NCBI GenBank assembly: GCA_019449595.1
Contig: JAGRPL010000004.1
Coordinates: 1,240,001 to 1,304,000, forward strand
Source: Rhodoferax sp.
GTDB lineage: Bacteria > Pseudomonadota > Gammaproteobacteria > Burkholderiales > Burkholderiaceae_C
Reading direction: 5' to 3'
Length of the DNA stretch: 64,000 nt
Below, piece after piece: positions 51,703 through 60,355 of this stretch. Every line of letters starts with the position of its first letter. Positions within the stretch are counted from its first letter, which is position 1. The position numbers and the translations under genes are program-made. The notes beneath the pieces are model-generated. The model saw only the letters and a list, made by a program, of their open reading frames with translations, ran no database searches and had not been told where the DNA came from.

Positions 51703-53423
51703 TGCGATTCGCGTGGCACGTCTGCACCACTTCCGCCCACCAGAAAGTCCAGATCAGCACCCAGGTGCGCTTGCTGTACGTGCTCCACATACAGTTTCTG
51801 GTAACCCCGGTTGGGATGCACTGGCGGCTTCCAGCTCTTGCGCCGGATGGCCAGCTCCGCCTCCGACACCTCCAGATGCAAGCGGCGTCCGGCCACGTCC
51901 AGTTCGATCATGTCGCCGTCCTGTACCAGGGCCAATGGGCCACCGGCGGCGGCCTCGGGGCTGGTATGCAACACCACGGTACCGTAGGCGGTTCCGCTCA
52001 TGCGGCCGTCACTGATACGCACCATGTCGGTAATGCCTTTTCTCAGCACCTTGGGCGGCAGTGGCATGTTGCCAACCTCAGCCATACCGGGGTAGCCGCG
52101 CGGACCACAGTTTTTGAGCACCATCACGCAGTGCTCGTCAATGTCGAGCGCATCGGTGTCAATACGGGCGTGAAAATCTTCAATATCTTCAAACACCACG
52201 GCCCGCCCGCGGTGCTGCAGCAGGTGCTTTGATGCCGCCGAGGGTTTGATGACCGCACCATCTGGCGCCAGGTTCCCGCGCAGCACGGCAATACCCGCTT
52301 CTTTCATGAACGGCGCGTCTGGCGTCTTGATGACATCGCGGTCGTAGCAAGGTGCCTGTGCGATGTTGGCACCCAGGGTTTTGCCGTTGGCCGTGATGCT
52401 GTTCAGGTGCAACAAGGGTTCAATTTCCCGCAGCACAGCAGGCAGGCCACCTGCATAGTAAAAATCTTCCATCAGGTACTGCCCCGACGGCTGCAGATTC
52501 AACAGACACGGCACTTCGGCACCCAGGCGGTCCCAGTCGTCCAGATTCAACTTCACGCCCATGCGTCCGGCAATCGCAATCAGATGAATGACTGCATTGG
52601 TGGAGCCGCCAATGGCTGCGTTGGCGCGGATGGCGTTCTCAAACGCCTGACGGGTCAGAATCTGCGACATGCGCATGTCCTCCTTGACCATCTCGACAAT
52701 GCGCCGCCCCGTCATTTGTGCCAGACGGTTACGCCGGGTGTCGGCGGCGGGAATGGCGGCATTTTCGGGCAACGACATGCCCAGCGCCTCCACCATGCTG
52801 GCCATGGTGCTGGCCGTACCCATGGTCATGCAACTTCCCTTGGAGCGGTGCATGCAGGATTCCGCCTCAGTGAATTCGTTCATGGTCATCTCACCAGCGC
52901 GCACCATCTCTGACATCTGCCACACACCGGTTCCCGAACCGATATCCTTGCCCCGGAACTTGCCATTGAGCATGGGACCGCCCGACAAGCCAATGGTGGG
53001 CAGATCGCAACTGGCGGCACCCATCATCAGTGCCGGGGTGGTCTTGTCGCAGCCCATGAGCAGCACCACGCCGTCAATCGGATTCCCGCGAATGGACTCT
53101 TCCACGTCCATGCTGGCCAGGTTGCGAAACAGCATGGCGGTGGGTCGCAGCTGCGTTTCACCCAGCGACATGACCGGGAACTCCAGCGGAAAACCGCCGG
53201 CCTCGTAGACGCCACGCTTGACAAACTCGGCCAACTCACGAAAGTGCCCATTGCAAGGCGTCAATTCGCTCCAGGTGTTGCAGATGCCAATGACGGGTCG
53301 ACCATCGAGTTCATCGTGCGGATACCCTTGATTTTTGATCCAGCTGCGGTGCATAAAGCCATCGCGGTCGGTCTTGCCGAACCAGCCCTGACTGCGGCGA
53401 AAGGGGTGTTTGATGGAATCCAT
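51699..53423 (-). CDS. IlvD/Edd-family sugar-acid dehydratase (L-arabonate/D-galactonate dehydratase)
   Basis: A 574-residue iron-sulfur dehydratase. The cluster-ligand Cys regions are GICNTWSELTPCN, LLMGCDKTTPA and GSCMTMGTASTM. The N-terminus FRRSQGWFGKTDRDGFMHRSW and the length match the L-arabinonate dehydratase group of the IlvD/Edd family, known to accept several sugar acids. It converts L-arabonate to 2-keto-3-deoxyarabonate, and probably D-galactonate in the parallel branch. It is the first gene of the minus-strand operon, starting at ATG 53423, divergent from the SDR gene. Confidence 0.9.
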   Translation of the reverse strand: MDSIKHPFRRSQGWFGKTDRDGFMHRSWIKNQGYPHDELDGRPVIGICNTWSELTPCNGHFRELAEFVKRGVYEAGGFPLEFPVMSLGETQLRPTAMLFRNLASMDVEESIRGNPIDGVVLLMGCDKTTPALMMGAASCDLPTIGLSGGPMLNGKFRGKDIGSGTGVWQMSEMVRAGEMTMNEFTEAESCMHRSKGSCMTMGTASTMASMVEALGMSLPENAAIPAADTRRNRLAQMTGRRIVEMVKEDMRMSQILTRQAFENAIRANAAIGGSTNAVIHLIAIAGRMGVKLNLDDWDRLGAEVPCLLNLQPSGQYLMEDFYYAGGLPAVLREIEPLLHLNSITANGKTLGANIAQAPCYDRDVIKTPDAPFMKEAGIAVLRGNLAPDGAVIKPSAASKHLLQHRGRAVVFEDIEDFHARIDTDALDIDEHCVMVLKNCGPRGYPGMAEVGNMPLPPKVLRKGITDMVRISDGRMSGTAYGTVVLHTSPEAAAGGPLALVQDGDMIELDVAGRRLHLEVSEAELAIRRKSWKPPVHPNRGYQKLYVEHVQQAHLGADLDFLVGGSGADVPRESH

Positions 53424-53502
53424 TCTTCGTCATCCTCTGAATTGCTCTGTGGGTTTTTGGCGGCCGTTTGGGGCTTGACAAAGGGCATCCTATCAAGGCA
53501 CA

Positions 53503-53531
53503 TTGATAAAGAAAAATCATAAAATTTATAC
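53503..53531 (+). promoter_or_regulatory. Candidate promoter/operator of the SDR gene
   Basis: A TTGATA (53503-53508) and a TTATAC (53526-53531) separated by 17 bp form a plausible sigma-70 promoter 39 bp before the SDR start. It overlaps the dyad TGAT-N8-ATCA (53504-53519), a possible site for the LysR regulator encoded at 59219-60181. Both assignments are by eye. Confidence 0.35.
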
Positions 53532-53569
53532 GTGACATATCTGAATTGCAATACATAAAGGACACTCCT

Positions 53570-54367
53570 ATGACGGCCCTATCCACTTTCCCGAACCAGT
53601 CTCCTGCCCTGGCACTATTTCCCAGTCTGCGGGGCAAAAGGGTCTTCATCACAGGCGGTGGAACGGGCATTGGTGCCGCCATGGTGGAGGCATTTGCGGA
53701 ACAAGGCGCGCAGCTTGCCTTTGTCGACATGGCAGAAGCGGAGAGCCGTGCCCTGACACAGCGAATCACCGACGCGGGACACCCGCCACCGTGGTGGCGC
53801 GTGTGCGACGTGCGCGATATTGCCGCTCTGCAGCACACCATGGAGCAGGCCATCACCGAGCTGGGTGACTTTTCGGTGCTGGTCAACAACGTGGCGAGGG
53901 ATGATCGCCACAGTCTGGAATCCGTCACGCCGGAATACTGGGATGAACGCATGGCCGTTAATCAGCGCCCGGCCTTCTTTGCCATTCAATCCATCGTGCC
54001 TGCAATGAAGCGCCTGGGTGGCGGCTCCATCATCAACCTGGGCTCAACCGGCTGGCAAAGCAAAGGCGGTGGCTACCCCTGCTACGCCATCGCCAAGTCG
54101 TCCGTCAATGGCCTGACTCGCGGACTGGCAAGCAGCCTTGGTGCGTACCGTATCCGCGTGAACACGGTCTCACCCGGCTGGGTGATGACCGAGCGCCAGA
54201 TCAAACTGTGGCTTGACGCGGAGGGCGAAGCGGAGATCAAACGCAACCAGTGCCTGCCCGACAAGCTGCAACCCTCGGACATTGCGCGCATGGTGCTGTT
54301 TCTGGCATCCGACGACGGTGCCATGTGTACGGCTCAAGAGTTCAAAGTGGATGCCGGCTGGAACTAG
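53570..54367 (+). CDS. SDR-family sugar 1-dehydrogenase (probable L-arabinose/D-galactose dehydrogenase)
   Basis: A 265-residue short-chain dehydrogenase with cofactor motif TGGGTGIGAAM, NNVARDD in place of NNAG, catalytic Ser in LGSTGWQS and YAIAK for Tyr/Lys. Asp in AFVDMAE suggests NAD. Divergent from the lactonase/dehydratase operon and upstream of sugar ABC genes, it probably oxidises the sugar at C1 to the lactone. ATG 53570 has AAAGGA upstream. L-arabinose and D-galactose share C2-C4 stereochemistry, so one enzyme may serve both. Confidence 0.85.
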   Translation: MTALSTFPNQSPALALFPSLRGKRVFITGGGTGIGAAMVEAFAEQGAQLAFVDMAEAESRALTQRITDAGHPPPWWRVCDVRDIAALQHTMEQAITELGDFSVLVNNVARDDRHSLESVTPEYWDERMAVNQRPAFFAIQSIVPAMKRLGGGSIINLGSTGWQSKGGGYPCYAIAKSSVNGLTRGLASSLGAYRIRVNTVSPGWVMTERQIKLWLDAEGEAEIKRNQCLPDKLQPSDIARMVLFLASDDGAMCTAQEFKVDAGWN

Positions 54368-54415
54368 GCCACGCCTATTTCGCCACTGTTTTAGGGTTTT
54401 TACCAATTTATATAT

Positions 54416-54430
54416 TGATATCACTAATCA
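54416..54430. promoter_or_regulatory. Candidate LysR-type box upstream of the first ABC operon
   Basis: A perfect TGAT-N7-ATCA dyad (TGATATCACTAATCA) lies in an AT-rich stretch 140 bp before the ytfQ-type gene. The similar TGAT-N8-ATCA lies before the SDR gene. A second motif, AGGGTTTTTACCA at 54393-54405, has a near copy AGGGTTTACCA at 60212-60222 before the chvE-type gene. These may be operators of the GbpR-like regulator; spacing differences leave this uncertain. Confidence 0.3.
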
Positions 54431-54569
54431 TCAAAAATCAATTGGTTGAACATGTCAGCGCTGCTTATGATCCGCCATCTTTCGTTCCATGGGAACCAGA
54501 TCCGGCGTCGAATCGAATACGGGCGGTCGCGATGCCAAATGCCAGCCCCGTTTCAATTAAGGAGACAAC

Positions 54570-55535
54570 ATGAAGATCAATAAACGCACGCTGATTGCCA
54601 CACTCGCTGCGACGCCGTTGCTACTTGCCTTGCCCCACGCCGCATTGGCCCAAAAAAAGATCGTCCTGGGCTTCAGCCAGATTGGCGCCGAGAGCGAGTG
54701 GCGCACTGCCAACACCAACTCCATCAAGGACACGGCAGCCAAGGAAGGTATTGATCTGAAGTTCTCCGATGCGCAGCAAAAACAGGAAAACCAAATCAAG
54801 GCATTGCGCTCGTTCATCGCACAAAAGGTGGATGTCATTGCATTTGCCCCGGTGGTCGAGTCCGGTTGGGACACCGTGTTGAAGGAAATCAAGGCCGCAA
54901 AGATTCCCGTCATCCTGACTGACCGTTCAGTGGACTCCAAAGATACCTCGCTGTATGTGACGTTCATGGGTTCTGACTTCACCGAAGAAGGCCGGAAGGC
55001 TGGCCGCTGGTTGCTCGAAAAAGTTAAAAACACCAGCGGCGATGTAAACGTCGTTGAACTGCAGGGAACCGTTGGTTCCGGCCCCGCAATTGATCGCAAG
55101 AAGGGGTTTGAGGAAATCATCAAATCAGAGCCGCGCATCAAGATCATCCGCTCACAAACTGGTGACTTCACGCGCGCCAAAGGCAAGGAAGTCATGGAAG
55201 CCTTCCTGAAGGCAGAGGGGAAGAAAATCAATGTGCTGTACGCACACAACGACGACATGGCCATTGGTGCCATTCAGGCCATCGAAGAAGCGGGGCTGAA
55301 ACCCTCCAAGGACATCACCATCATTTCGGTGGATGCCGTCAAAGGCGCCTTTGAAGCCATGATGGCCGGCAAGATGGACGTTACGGTTGAGTGCAGCCCT
55401 CTGCTGGGGCCCCAGTTGATGGCCGCTGTCAAGGACCTCAAAGCCGGCAAGACCCTGCCTCGGCGTATCGTCACGCAAGAGGGCATCTTTCCCATGGAAG
55501 TGGCTGCCCGGGAGTTCCCCTCGCGCAAGTACTGA
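54570..55535 (+). CDS. ytfQ: Sugar ABC transporter substrate-binding protein, YtfQ-like
   Basis: A 321-residue periplasmic binding protein with a signal peptide ending ALPHAALAQ. IVLGFSQIGAESEWRTANTNSI is the hallmark N-terminus of the YtfQ group (galactofuranose/galactose, and relatives binding arabinose). Later motifs are FAPVVESGW, HNDDMAIGAIQAIEEAG and GKMDVTVECSPLLGP. AAGGAG lies 7 bp before ATG 54570. A strong hairpin follows the gene (55561-55583), probably raising binding-protein output relative to the ATPase and permeases. Confidence 0.92.
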   Translation: MKINKRTLIATLAATPLLLALPHAALAQKKIVLGFSQIGAESEWRTANTNSIKDTAAKEGIDLKFSDAQQKQENQIKALRSFIAQKVDVIAFAPVVESGWDTVLKEIKAAKIPVILTDRSVDSKDTSLYVTFMGSDFTEEGRKAGRWLLEKVKNTSGDVNVVELQGTVGSGPAIDRKKGFEEIIKSEPRIKIIRSQTGDFTRAKGKEVMEAFLKAEGKKINVLYAHNDDMAIGAIQAIEEAGLKPSKDITIISVDAVKGAFEAMMAGKMDVTVECSPLLGPQLMAAVKDLKAGKTLPRRIVTQEGIFPMEVAAREFPSRKY

Positions 55536-55560
55536 TGTTCGTACCGACTGAAAGCGATGC

Positions 55561-55583
55561 GCGGGCCTGCGGGCCCGCCTTTT
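55561..55583 (+). terminator. Intrinsic terminator/attenuator between ytfQ and ytfR
   Basis: A perfect 7-bp GC stem GCGGGCC / GGCCCGC with TGCG loop (55561-55578) is followed by CTTTTATT. It lies 26 bp after the binding-protein stop and 24 bp before the ATPase start, a position typical of partial terminators that set subunit ratios. Confidence 0.75.
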
Positions 55584-55601
55584 ATTCCCGGCAGCCTCAC
55601 C

Positions 55602-57140
55602 GTGCAATCTGATTCCCTCCATTGCGATTCCCAGCCCGCCCTGCATCTGCGGGGCGTGACCAAGCAGTTCGCTGGCGTACAGGCGCTCAAGAACGTGAGC
55701 CTGCGTTTGTTTGCTGGTGAGGTACATGCCCTGATGGGGCAAAACGGCGCCGGGAAATCCACGTTGATCAAGGTGCTCACCGGAGTACACCGGGCAGACC
55801 AGGGCGAGATGCTGTTGGGCGGCCGGCCCATATCTGCCGCCTCGACCCTGGAATCCCAGCAGCTGGGCATCAGCACGGTGTACCAGGAAGTCAACCTCTG
55901 CCCCAACTTGACGGTGGCCGAAAACATCTTCGCCGGGCGCTACCCCCGCAAGGGCGCAAGGTATGGCTGGGCTATCGACTGGGTGGCCATGAATGCCCAG
56001 GCACGCCACTGGTTGCAGCGACTGAATCTGCAAATTGATGTGACACAGATGCTGTCGAGCTACTCGGTGGCCGTGCAGCAAATGGTGGCTATCGCGCGGG
56101 CGCTCAGCATTTCGGCCCAGGTTCTCATTTTGGATGAACCCACCTCCAGTCTGGACGACGAAGAAGTGGAGCGCCTGTTTGGCGTTCTGCGCCAGTTGCG
56201 CGACGAGGGGATGGCCATCCTGTTTGTGACCCACATGCTGGACCAGGTCTACGCTGTGTGCGAACGCATCACGGTACTGCGCAACGGTGAACTGGTTGGT
56301 GAATACCGCACGTCCGAGCTGGGGCACTCTGCCTTGATAGCTGCCATGGTGGGACGCGAACTCGTGCCCGCCAGTGCCGAACAGCACACGCGACAGGGCG
56401 CTGCGCTGGCGCACGCACCTGTTTTGCTGGAAGTACAAGGCCTGGCACGCCAGGGTCACCTCAAACCCCTGGACCTGACACTGCGCCATGGTGAGGTGGT
56501 GGGCTTGGGTGGGCTGCTGGGGTCTGGGCGAACCGAACTGGCGCGCCTGTTGTTTGGCCTGGATCGCCACGAGACTGGCTCCATGAGCATCCAAGGGGCG
56601 GTCGTGCAACTGGAGTCGCCGACACAGGCCATTGCCCACGGTTTGGCACTGTGCCCGGAGGATCGCAAGGCCGATGGCATCATCTCCGAGTTGTCGGTGC
56701 GCGAAAACATTGCACTGGCATTGCAGGCGCGCCAGGGCCTATGGCCCTGCATGTCACCGGCACGCCAGTCCGAGATGGCGCTGCGTTACGTCAAGGCGCT
56801 GGGCATCAAGACTGCTGACATCGAAACACCCATCAGCCAGCTCTCCGGTGGCAATCAGCAAAAAGTCATCCTGGCCCGCTGGTTGGCGACTCAACCGCGC
56901 TTGCTGATTCTGGACGAGCCAACGCGCGGAATCGACATTGCCGCCAAACAGGAAATCATGAACGAAATACTTTTGCTGGCCCGCGAAGGCATGGCCGTAC
57001 TGTTCATCTCGTCGGAAATGGACGAAGTGGTGCGTCTGTCAGACCGTATTGTGGTGATGCGTGACCGCGCAAAAATTGGCGAGTTGCCTGCCGGAAGCAC
57101 CGACCACGCGGTGTACGCCATGATTGCGGGGCATGCATGA
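55602..57140 (+). CDS. ytfR: Sugar ABC transporter ATPase, YtfR-like (two ABC domains)
   Basis: A 512-residue fused double ATPase. The first domain has Walker A GQNGAGKST, Q-loop and Walker B LILDEPTSSLDD with a weak signature SVAVQQM; the second has degenerate Walker A GLLGSGRTE, signature LSGGNQQK and Walker [13 protein letters not shown]. This arrangement is standard for ribose/galactose-class importers. I use GTG 55602, because an earlier ATG at 55557 lies before the terminator hairpin and would have that stem inside the coding region. It overlaps the permease gene by ATGA. Confidence 0.92.
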   Translation: MQSDSLHCDSQPALHLRGVTKQFAGVQALKNVSLRLFAGEVHALMGQNGAGKSTLIKVLTGVHRADQGEMLLGGRPISAASTLESQQLGISTVYQEVNLCPNLTVAENIFAGRYPRKGARYGWAIDWVAMNAQARHWLQRLNLQIDVTQMLSSYSVAVQQMVAIARALSISAQVLILDEPTSSLDDEEVERLFGVLRQLRDEGMAILFVTHMLDQVYAVCERITVLRNGELVGEYRTSELGHSALIAAMVGRELVPASAEQHTRQGAALAHAPVLLEVQGLARQGHLKPLDLTLRHGEVVGLGGLLGSGRTELARLLFGLDRHETGSMSIQGAVVQLESPTQAIAHGLALCPEDRKADGIISELSVRENIALALQARQGLWPCMSPARQSEMALRYVKALGIKTADIETPISQLSGGNQQKVILARWLATQPRLLILDEPTRGIDIAAKQEIMNEILLLAREGMAVLFISSEMDEVVRLSDRIVVMRDRAKIGELPAGSTDHAVYAMIAGHA

Positions 57141-58180
57141 AGCGCCTGGCCCATCATCCCCTGTTCTGGCCATTGGTGACACTGGTGCTGATTCTGCTGG
57201 TGAACGCCAGTCTGAACCCAGGCTTCTGGACGCTGCAATGGCGTGACGGTCACCTCTACGGCAGTCTGATCGATATCCTGAACCGTTCAGCCGCCCTGAT
57301 GCTGGTTGCATTGGGAATGACGCTGGTCATTGCCACTCGGGGCATTGATATATCCGTGGGCGCCATCGTGGCCATCAGTGCCTCGGTTGCCGCGCTCATG
57401 GTTGGTGGCACATTGGTCATCCACAACGGCGTGGCCAGCCATGTCAGCCGTTTCCCCATGCCTGCAGCCATTGGATGCGCCCTGGCAGTGGCACTGGCCT
57501 GTGGCTTGTGGAACGGCCTTCTGGTGGCCCGTCTGGGCCTGCAACCCATTATTGCCACACTTATCCTGATGGTTGCCGGCCGTGGCATTGCCCAGCTGGT
57601 GACCAACGGACAAATCGTGACGGTCTACTACGAACCCTTTTTCTACATTGGCAACGGCTACCTGGCTGGGCTGCCTTTTGCACTCTTCATCGCCCTGGCG
57701 GTGTTCCTGATCATGCAACTGGCAGTAAAGCGCACCGCATTGGGACTCTTCATTCAGGCCATCGGCATCAACCCGGCTGCGGCCCGGCTGGCGGGCGTGC
57801 GCGAACGGCTTATCACCATCTGCGTCTATGCGTTTTGTGGCTTGACTGCGGGCGCCGCCGGTTTGATCGTGAGCTCCAACGTCAAGAGCGCCGACGGCAA
57901 CAATGCCGGTTCACTCATGGAGCTGGATGCCATTCTGGCCGTCACACTAGGCGGCACCTTGCTCACCGGTGGACGCTTCAGTCTGGCCGGCAGCATGCTG
58001 GGCGCGCTCATCATCCAGGCGCTCACCTCCACCATCTACTCCATTGGCGTTCCGCCAGAAATCAACCTGGTGGTCAAGGCGGCCGTAGTTTTTGTGGTCA
58101 TGCTCATGCAGTCCGCAGAGTTTCGCCAAGCGGTGCGTGGCTGGACGGTGCGCCCCGCACAACAAGGCGGTGTGGCATGA
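57137..58180 (+). CDS. ytfT: Sugar ABC transporter permease, YtfT-like
   Basis: A 347-residue inner-membrane permease of the RbsC/AraH type with about ten helices. The loop GMTLVIATRGIDISVGAI and the later LDAILAVTLGGTLLTGGRFSLAGSMLGALIIQALTSTIYSIG are characteristic of this family. It starts within the ATPase stop (ATGA) and ends in the same way at the next permease, so the three genes are translationally coupled. It likely forms a heterodimeric channel with the YjfF-like protein. Confidence 0.92.
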   Translation: MKRLAHHPLFWPLVTLVLILLVNASLNPGFWTLQWRDGHLYGSLIDILNRSAALMLVALGMTLVIATRGIDISVGAIVAISASVAALMVGGTLVIHNGVASHVSRFPMPAAIGCALAVALACGLWNGLLVARLGLQPIIATLILMVAGRGIAQLVTNGQIVTVYYEPFFYIGNGYLAGLPFALFIALAVFLIMQLAVKRTALGLFIQAIGINPAAARLAGVRERLITICVYAFCGLTAGAAGLIVSSNVKSADGNNAGSLMELDAILAVTLGGTLLTGGRFSLAGSMLGALIIQALTSTIYSIGVPPEINLVVKAAVVFVVMLMQSAEFRQAVRGWTVRPAQQGGVA

Positions 58181-59187
58181 GCAAGGATGCGGCCATGGCT
58201 ATGCCAGCAACCAGATCTGCACCGCGCTGGCAGTTGGACGCCCAATACCTGCCACTGGCAGCCACCGTTGCACTGTTTGCCCTGATGGCCAGCTTCGGTT
58301 CCTTCATGTACACCGGTTTTTTTTCTGCTCAGGTGTTTTTGAATCTGCTGATCGACAACGCTTTTCTGATCGTCGTGGCCGTGGGCATGACCTTTGTCAT
58401 TCTGGCCGGTGGCATTGACCTCTCGGTAGGTTCTGTGGTGGCACTGAGCACCATGGTCTGCGCGACGCTGGTGGAGCGCCACCACTGGAGTCTGCTGTGG
58501 GCCATTCCCTTGGTACTGGCCATGGGAACCCTGTTTGGCGCATTGATGGGCTGGCTGATTCAACGCTTTCGCCTGCAGCCGTTCATCGTGACGCTAGCGG
58601 GCATGTTTCTGGCCCGTGGCCTGTGTTACCTGATCAGCATCGACTCCATCAGCATCACCAACGCGAGCTACACCGATCTGGCGCAAATGCGTATTCCCCT
58701 GTGGGGCGATTCAGCTGCACTGTCGCTGAGCGCCATTCTGGCCGTGGGTGTCGTGCTGGTGGCCATTTTCATGGCCCACTACACCGAATTTGGCCGCACG
58801 GTTTACGCACTGGGTGGGAGCGAGCACTCAGCCCTGCTCATGGGCTTGCCGGTAGCGCGCACGATGGTGCTGATCTACACCTTGAGCGGGTTTTGCTCCG
58901 CCTTGGGCGGCATCGTATTCACCTTCTACACGCTTTCCGGTTACGGTTTGCACGCCGTTGGGCTGGAACTGGATGCGATCGCAGCGGTCGTGATTGGTGG
59001 CACCCTGCTCAGTGGTGGCGTGGGCTTTGTGGTGGGCAGCCTGTTTGGCGTGCTCACACTGGGCATTATTCAGACACTGATCATGTTTGACGGATCACTC
59101 AGCTCCTGGTGGATGCGCATTGTGATTGGCGCATTGCTGTTTCTGTTTTGTCTGCTGCAGCGGATATTTGAATCACGGCGGCGCTGA
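58177..59187 (+). CDS. yjfF: Sugar ABC transporter permease, YjfF-like
   Basis: A 336-residue permease of the same family as the preceding one, with VGMTFVILAGGIDLSVGSVVALS and LELDAIAAVVIGGTLLSGGVGFVVGSLFGVLTLG. It is most like YjfF, the second permease of the YtfQ-R-T-YjfF galactofuranose-type system. ATGA overlap with ytfT. It is the last gene of the four-gene transporter operon, ending tail to tail with the LysR regulator gene 32 bp away. Confidence 0.92.
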   Translation: MSKDAAMAMPATRSAPRWQLDAQYLPLAATVALFALMASFGSFMYTGFFSAQVFLNLLIDNAFLIVVAVGMTFVILAGGIDLSVGSVVALSTMVCATLVERHHWSLLWAIPLVLAMGTLFGALMGWLIQRFRLQPFIVTLAGMFLARGLCYLISIDSISITNASYTDLAQMRIPLWGDSAALSLSAILAVGVVLVAIFMAHYTEFGRTVYALGGSEHSALLMGLPVARTMVLIYTLSGFCSALGGIVFTFYTLSGYGLHAVGLELDAIAAVVIGGTLLSGGVGFVVGSLFGVLTLGIIQTLIMFDGSLSSWWMRIVIGALLFLFCLLQRIFESRRR

Positions 59188-59218
59188 CAACACCCAACAA
59201 CTGCAGGGACCGTCGCCA

Positions 59219-60181
59219 TCAGTCGGCTGTGCCCACCCGCTTGCCATAAACGGTGAAGGCAGAGGCCTTGATCGCCCGCAGCATCACATTGGCGGCAGGT
59301 GACAACAAACGGTCACGCCGGGTAATGACACCAAATGAATCCATCTGGCACGGCAGCGCCATGGGCAGGATAGCCATGATGCCGTGCTGGGCGTAGTACC
59401 GCGCAACATCGGTAGCAAGCACGCTGATCATGTCGCTTTGCTGCAGCATCTTGGTCGTAAACAGCAACGCTCCAGTCTCAATCACGTTCACTGGAGCCTG
59501 AACACCGACCTCTTGGAACATCAGGTCAAAGCGGTGACGCAGGACACTGCCAATCGGTGGCACGATCCAACCCGAGTCGACGACATCGCGCAAACCCAAA
59601 CGGTTTTTGCGCAACAAGGGGTGGCCGGGGCGGGTCACCGCGCACACGGGCTCGTCCGTGATCACCTCATAGCGCAGATCGGTCTTGTCATGCTGGGCAA
59701 AGAGCCGGGCAACCAGAATGTCGAGCTTGTTCTGGTTCAGGCGCTCCATCAACACGTCACTGGTTTCGATCTGCAAAGACACATGCAAGTTGGGGTGCTC
59801 CGCTTTCACCCGCGCCACTGCATCGGGAAGCAGCACCAAACCCGGTGACGTGATGGCGCCCACACTCACCTGCCCCAGCTGTCCCGACTTGGCCGCCTGC
59901 AGTTCGTCGTGCGCCTGGTTCAGCGACGCCAGCGCTACACGCGCATGGCGGATCATGGTTTCTCCGTACCAGGTGGGCCGCATGCCGCGCGGCAAACGGT
60001 CAAACAGCGAGACTTCCAGCACATCCTCCAGGTCTTTCAGCAACTTGGAAGCCGCTGGCTGCGTCATATTGAGCACCTGCGCCGCACGATGGATATTGCC
60101 CTCTTCGGCCAGCGCAACCAGCAGTAGCAACTGGCGCGTTTTCAAGCGCGCCCGGATAAACCAGTGGTTGTAGTTTGTCAT
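59219..60181 (-). CDS. LysR-family regulator, GbpR-like
   Basis: A 320-residue LysR-type regulator. The N-terminal HTH reads [38 protein letters not shown], followed by [14 protein letters not shown], features shared with GbpR/GalR-type regulators. GbpR-type genes flank chvE-like binding-protein genes in Agrobacterium and Azospirillum, and here the gene is divergent from a chvE homologue over 174 bp. It likely senses galactose, arabinose or a derived sugar acid and controls both transporters and the catabolic operon. Confidence 0.87.
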   Translation of the reverse strand: MTNYNHWFIRARLKTRQLLLLVALAEEGNIHRAAQVLNMTQPAASKLLKDLEDVLEVSLFDRLPRGMRPTWYGETMIRHARVALASLNQAHDELQAAKSGQLGQVSVGAITSPGLVLLPDAVARVKAEHPNLHVSLQIETSDVLMERLNQNKLDILVARLFAQHDKTDLRYEVITDEPVCAVTRPGHPLLRKNRLGLRDVVDSGWIVPPIGSVLRHRFDLMFQEVGVQAPVNVIETGALLFTTKMLQQSDMISVLATDVARYYAQHGIMAILPMALPCQMDSFGVITRRDRLLSPAANVMLRAIKASAFTVYGKRVGTAD

Positions 60182-60233
60182 CTGCTTTGCTTTCGTTTAA
60201 TCACAAAATCAAGGGTTTACCACTATCCGCTTT

Positions 60234-60262
60234 TTGACATCAAATGCGGCCAAATATCTATT
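60234..60262 (+). promoter_or_regulatory. Candidate sigma-70 promoter of the chvE-type operon
   Basis: A perfect -35 TTGACA (60234-60239) and a -10-like TCTATT (60257-60262) are 17 bp apart, within the LysR/chvE divergent gap. The start point would leave a leader of about 85 bases. The weak -10 fits activator dependence. The motif AGGGTTTACCA at 60212-60222 lies just upstream. Confidence 0.45.
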
Positions 60263-60355
60263 AGAAGATTATCAGTCCAATCCGTATCATGCGACATCTT
60301 TGGCCATCGGACGAAGACAGATGAGAACAATCAAATACCCAACAGGAGACAAACA

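Noticed and set aside
55557..55601. ATG at 55557 as start of the YtfR-like ATPase
   Set aside because: It would place the terminator stem-loop inside the first codons and add an unconserved MRGPAGPPFIPGS lead; GTG 55602 fits better.
56334..56348. GATAGCTGC in ytfR as a repeat fragment
   Set aside because: Only about nine bases match and the surrounding sequence codes for conserved residues; chance is enough.
55152..56639. Minus-strand 495-codon frame opposite ytfQ and ytfR
   Set aside because: It crosses a terminator and two clear ABC transporter genes; its composition is that of an antisense shadow.
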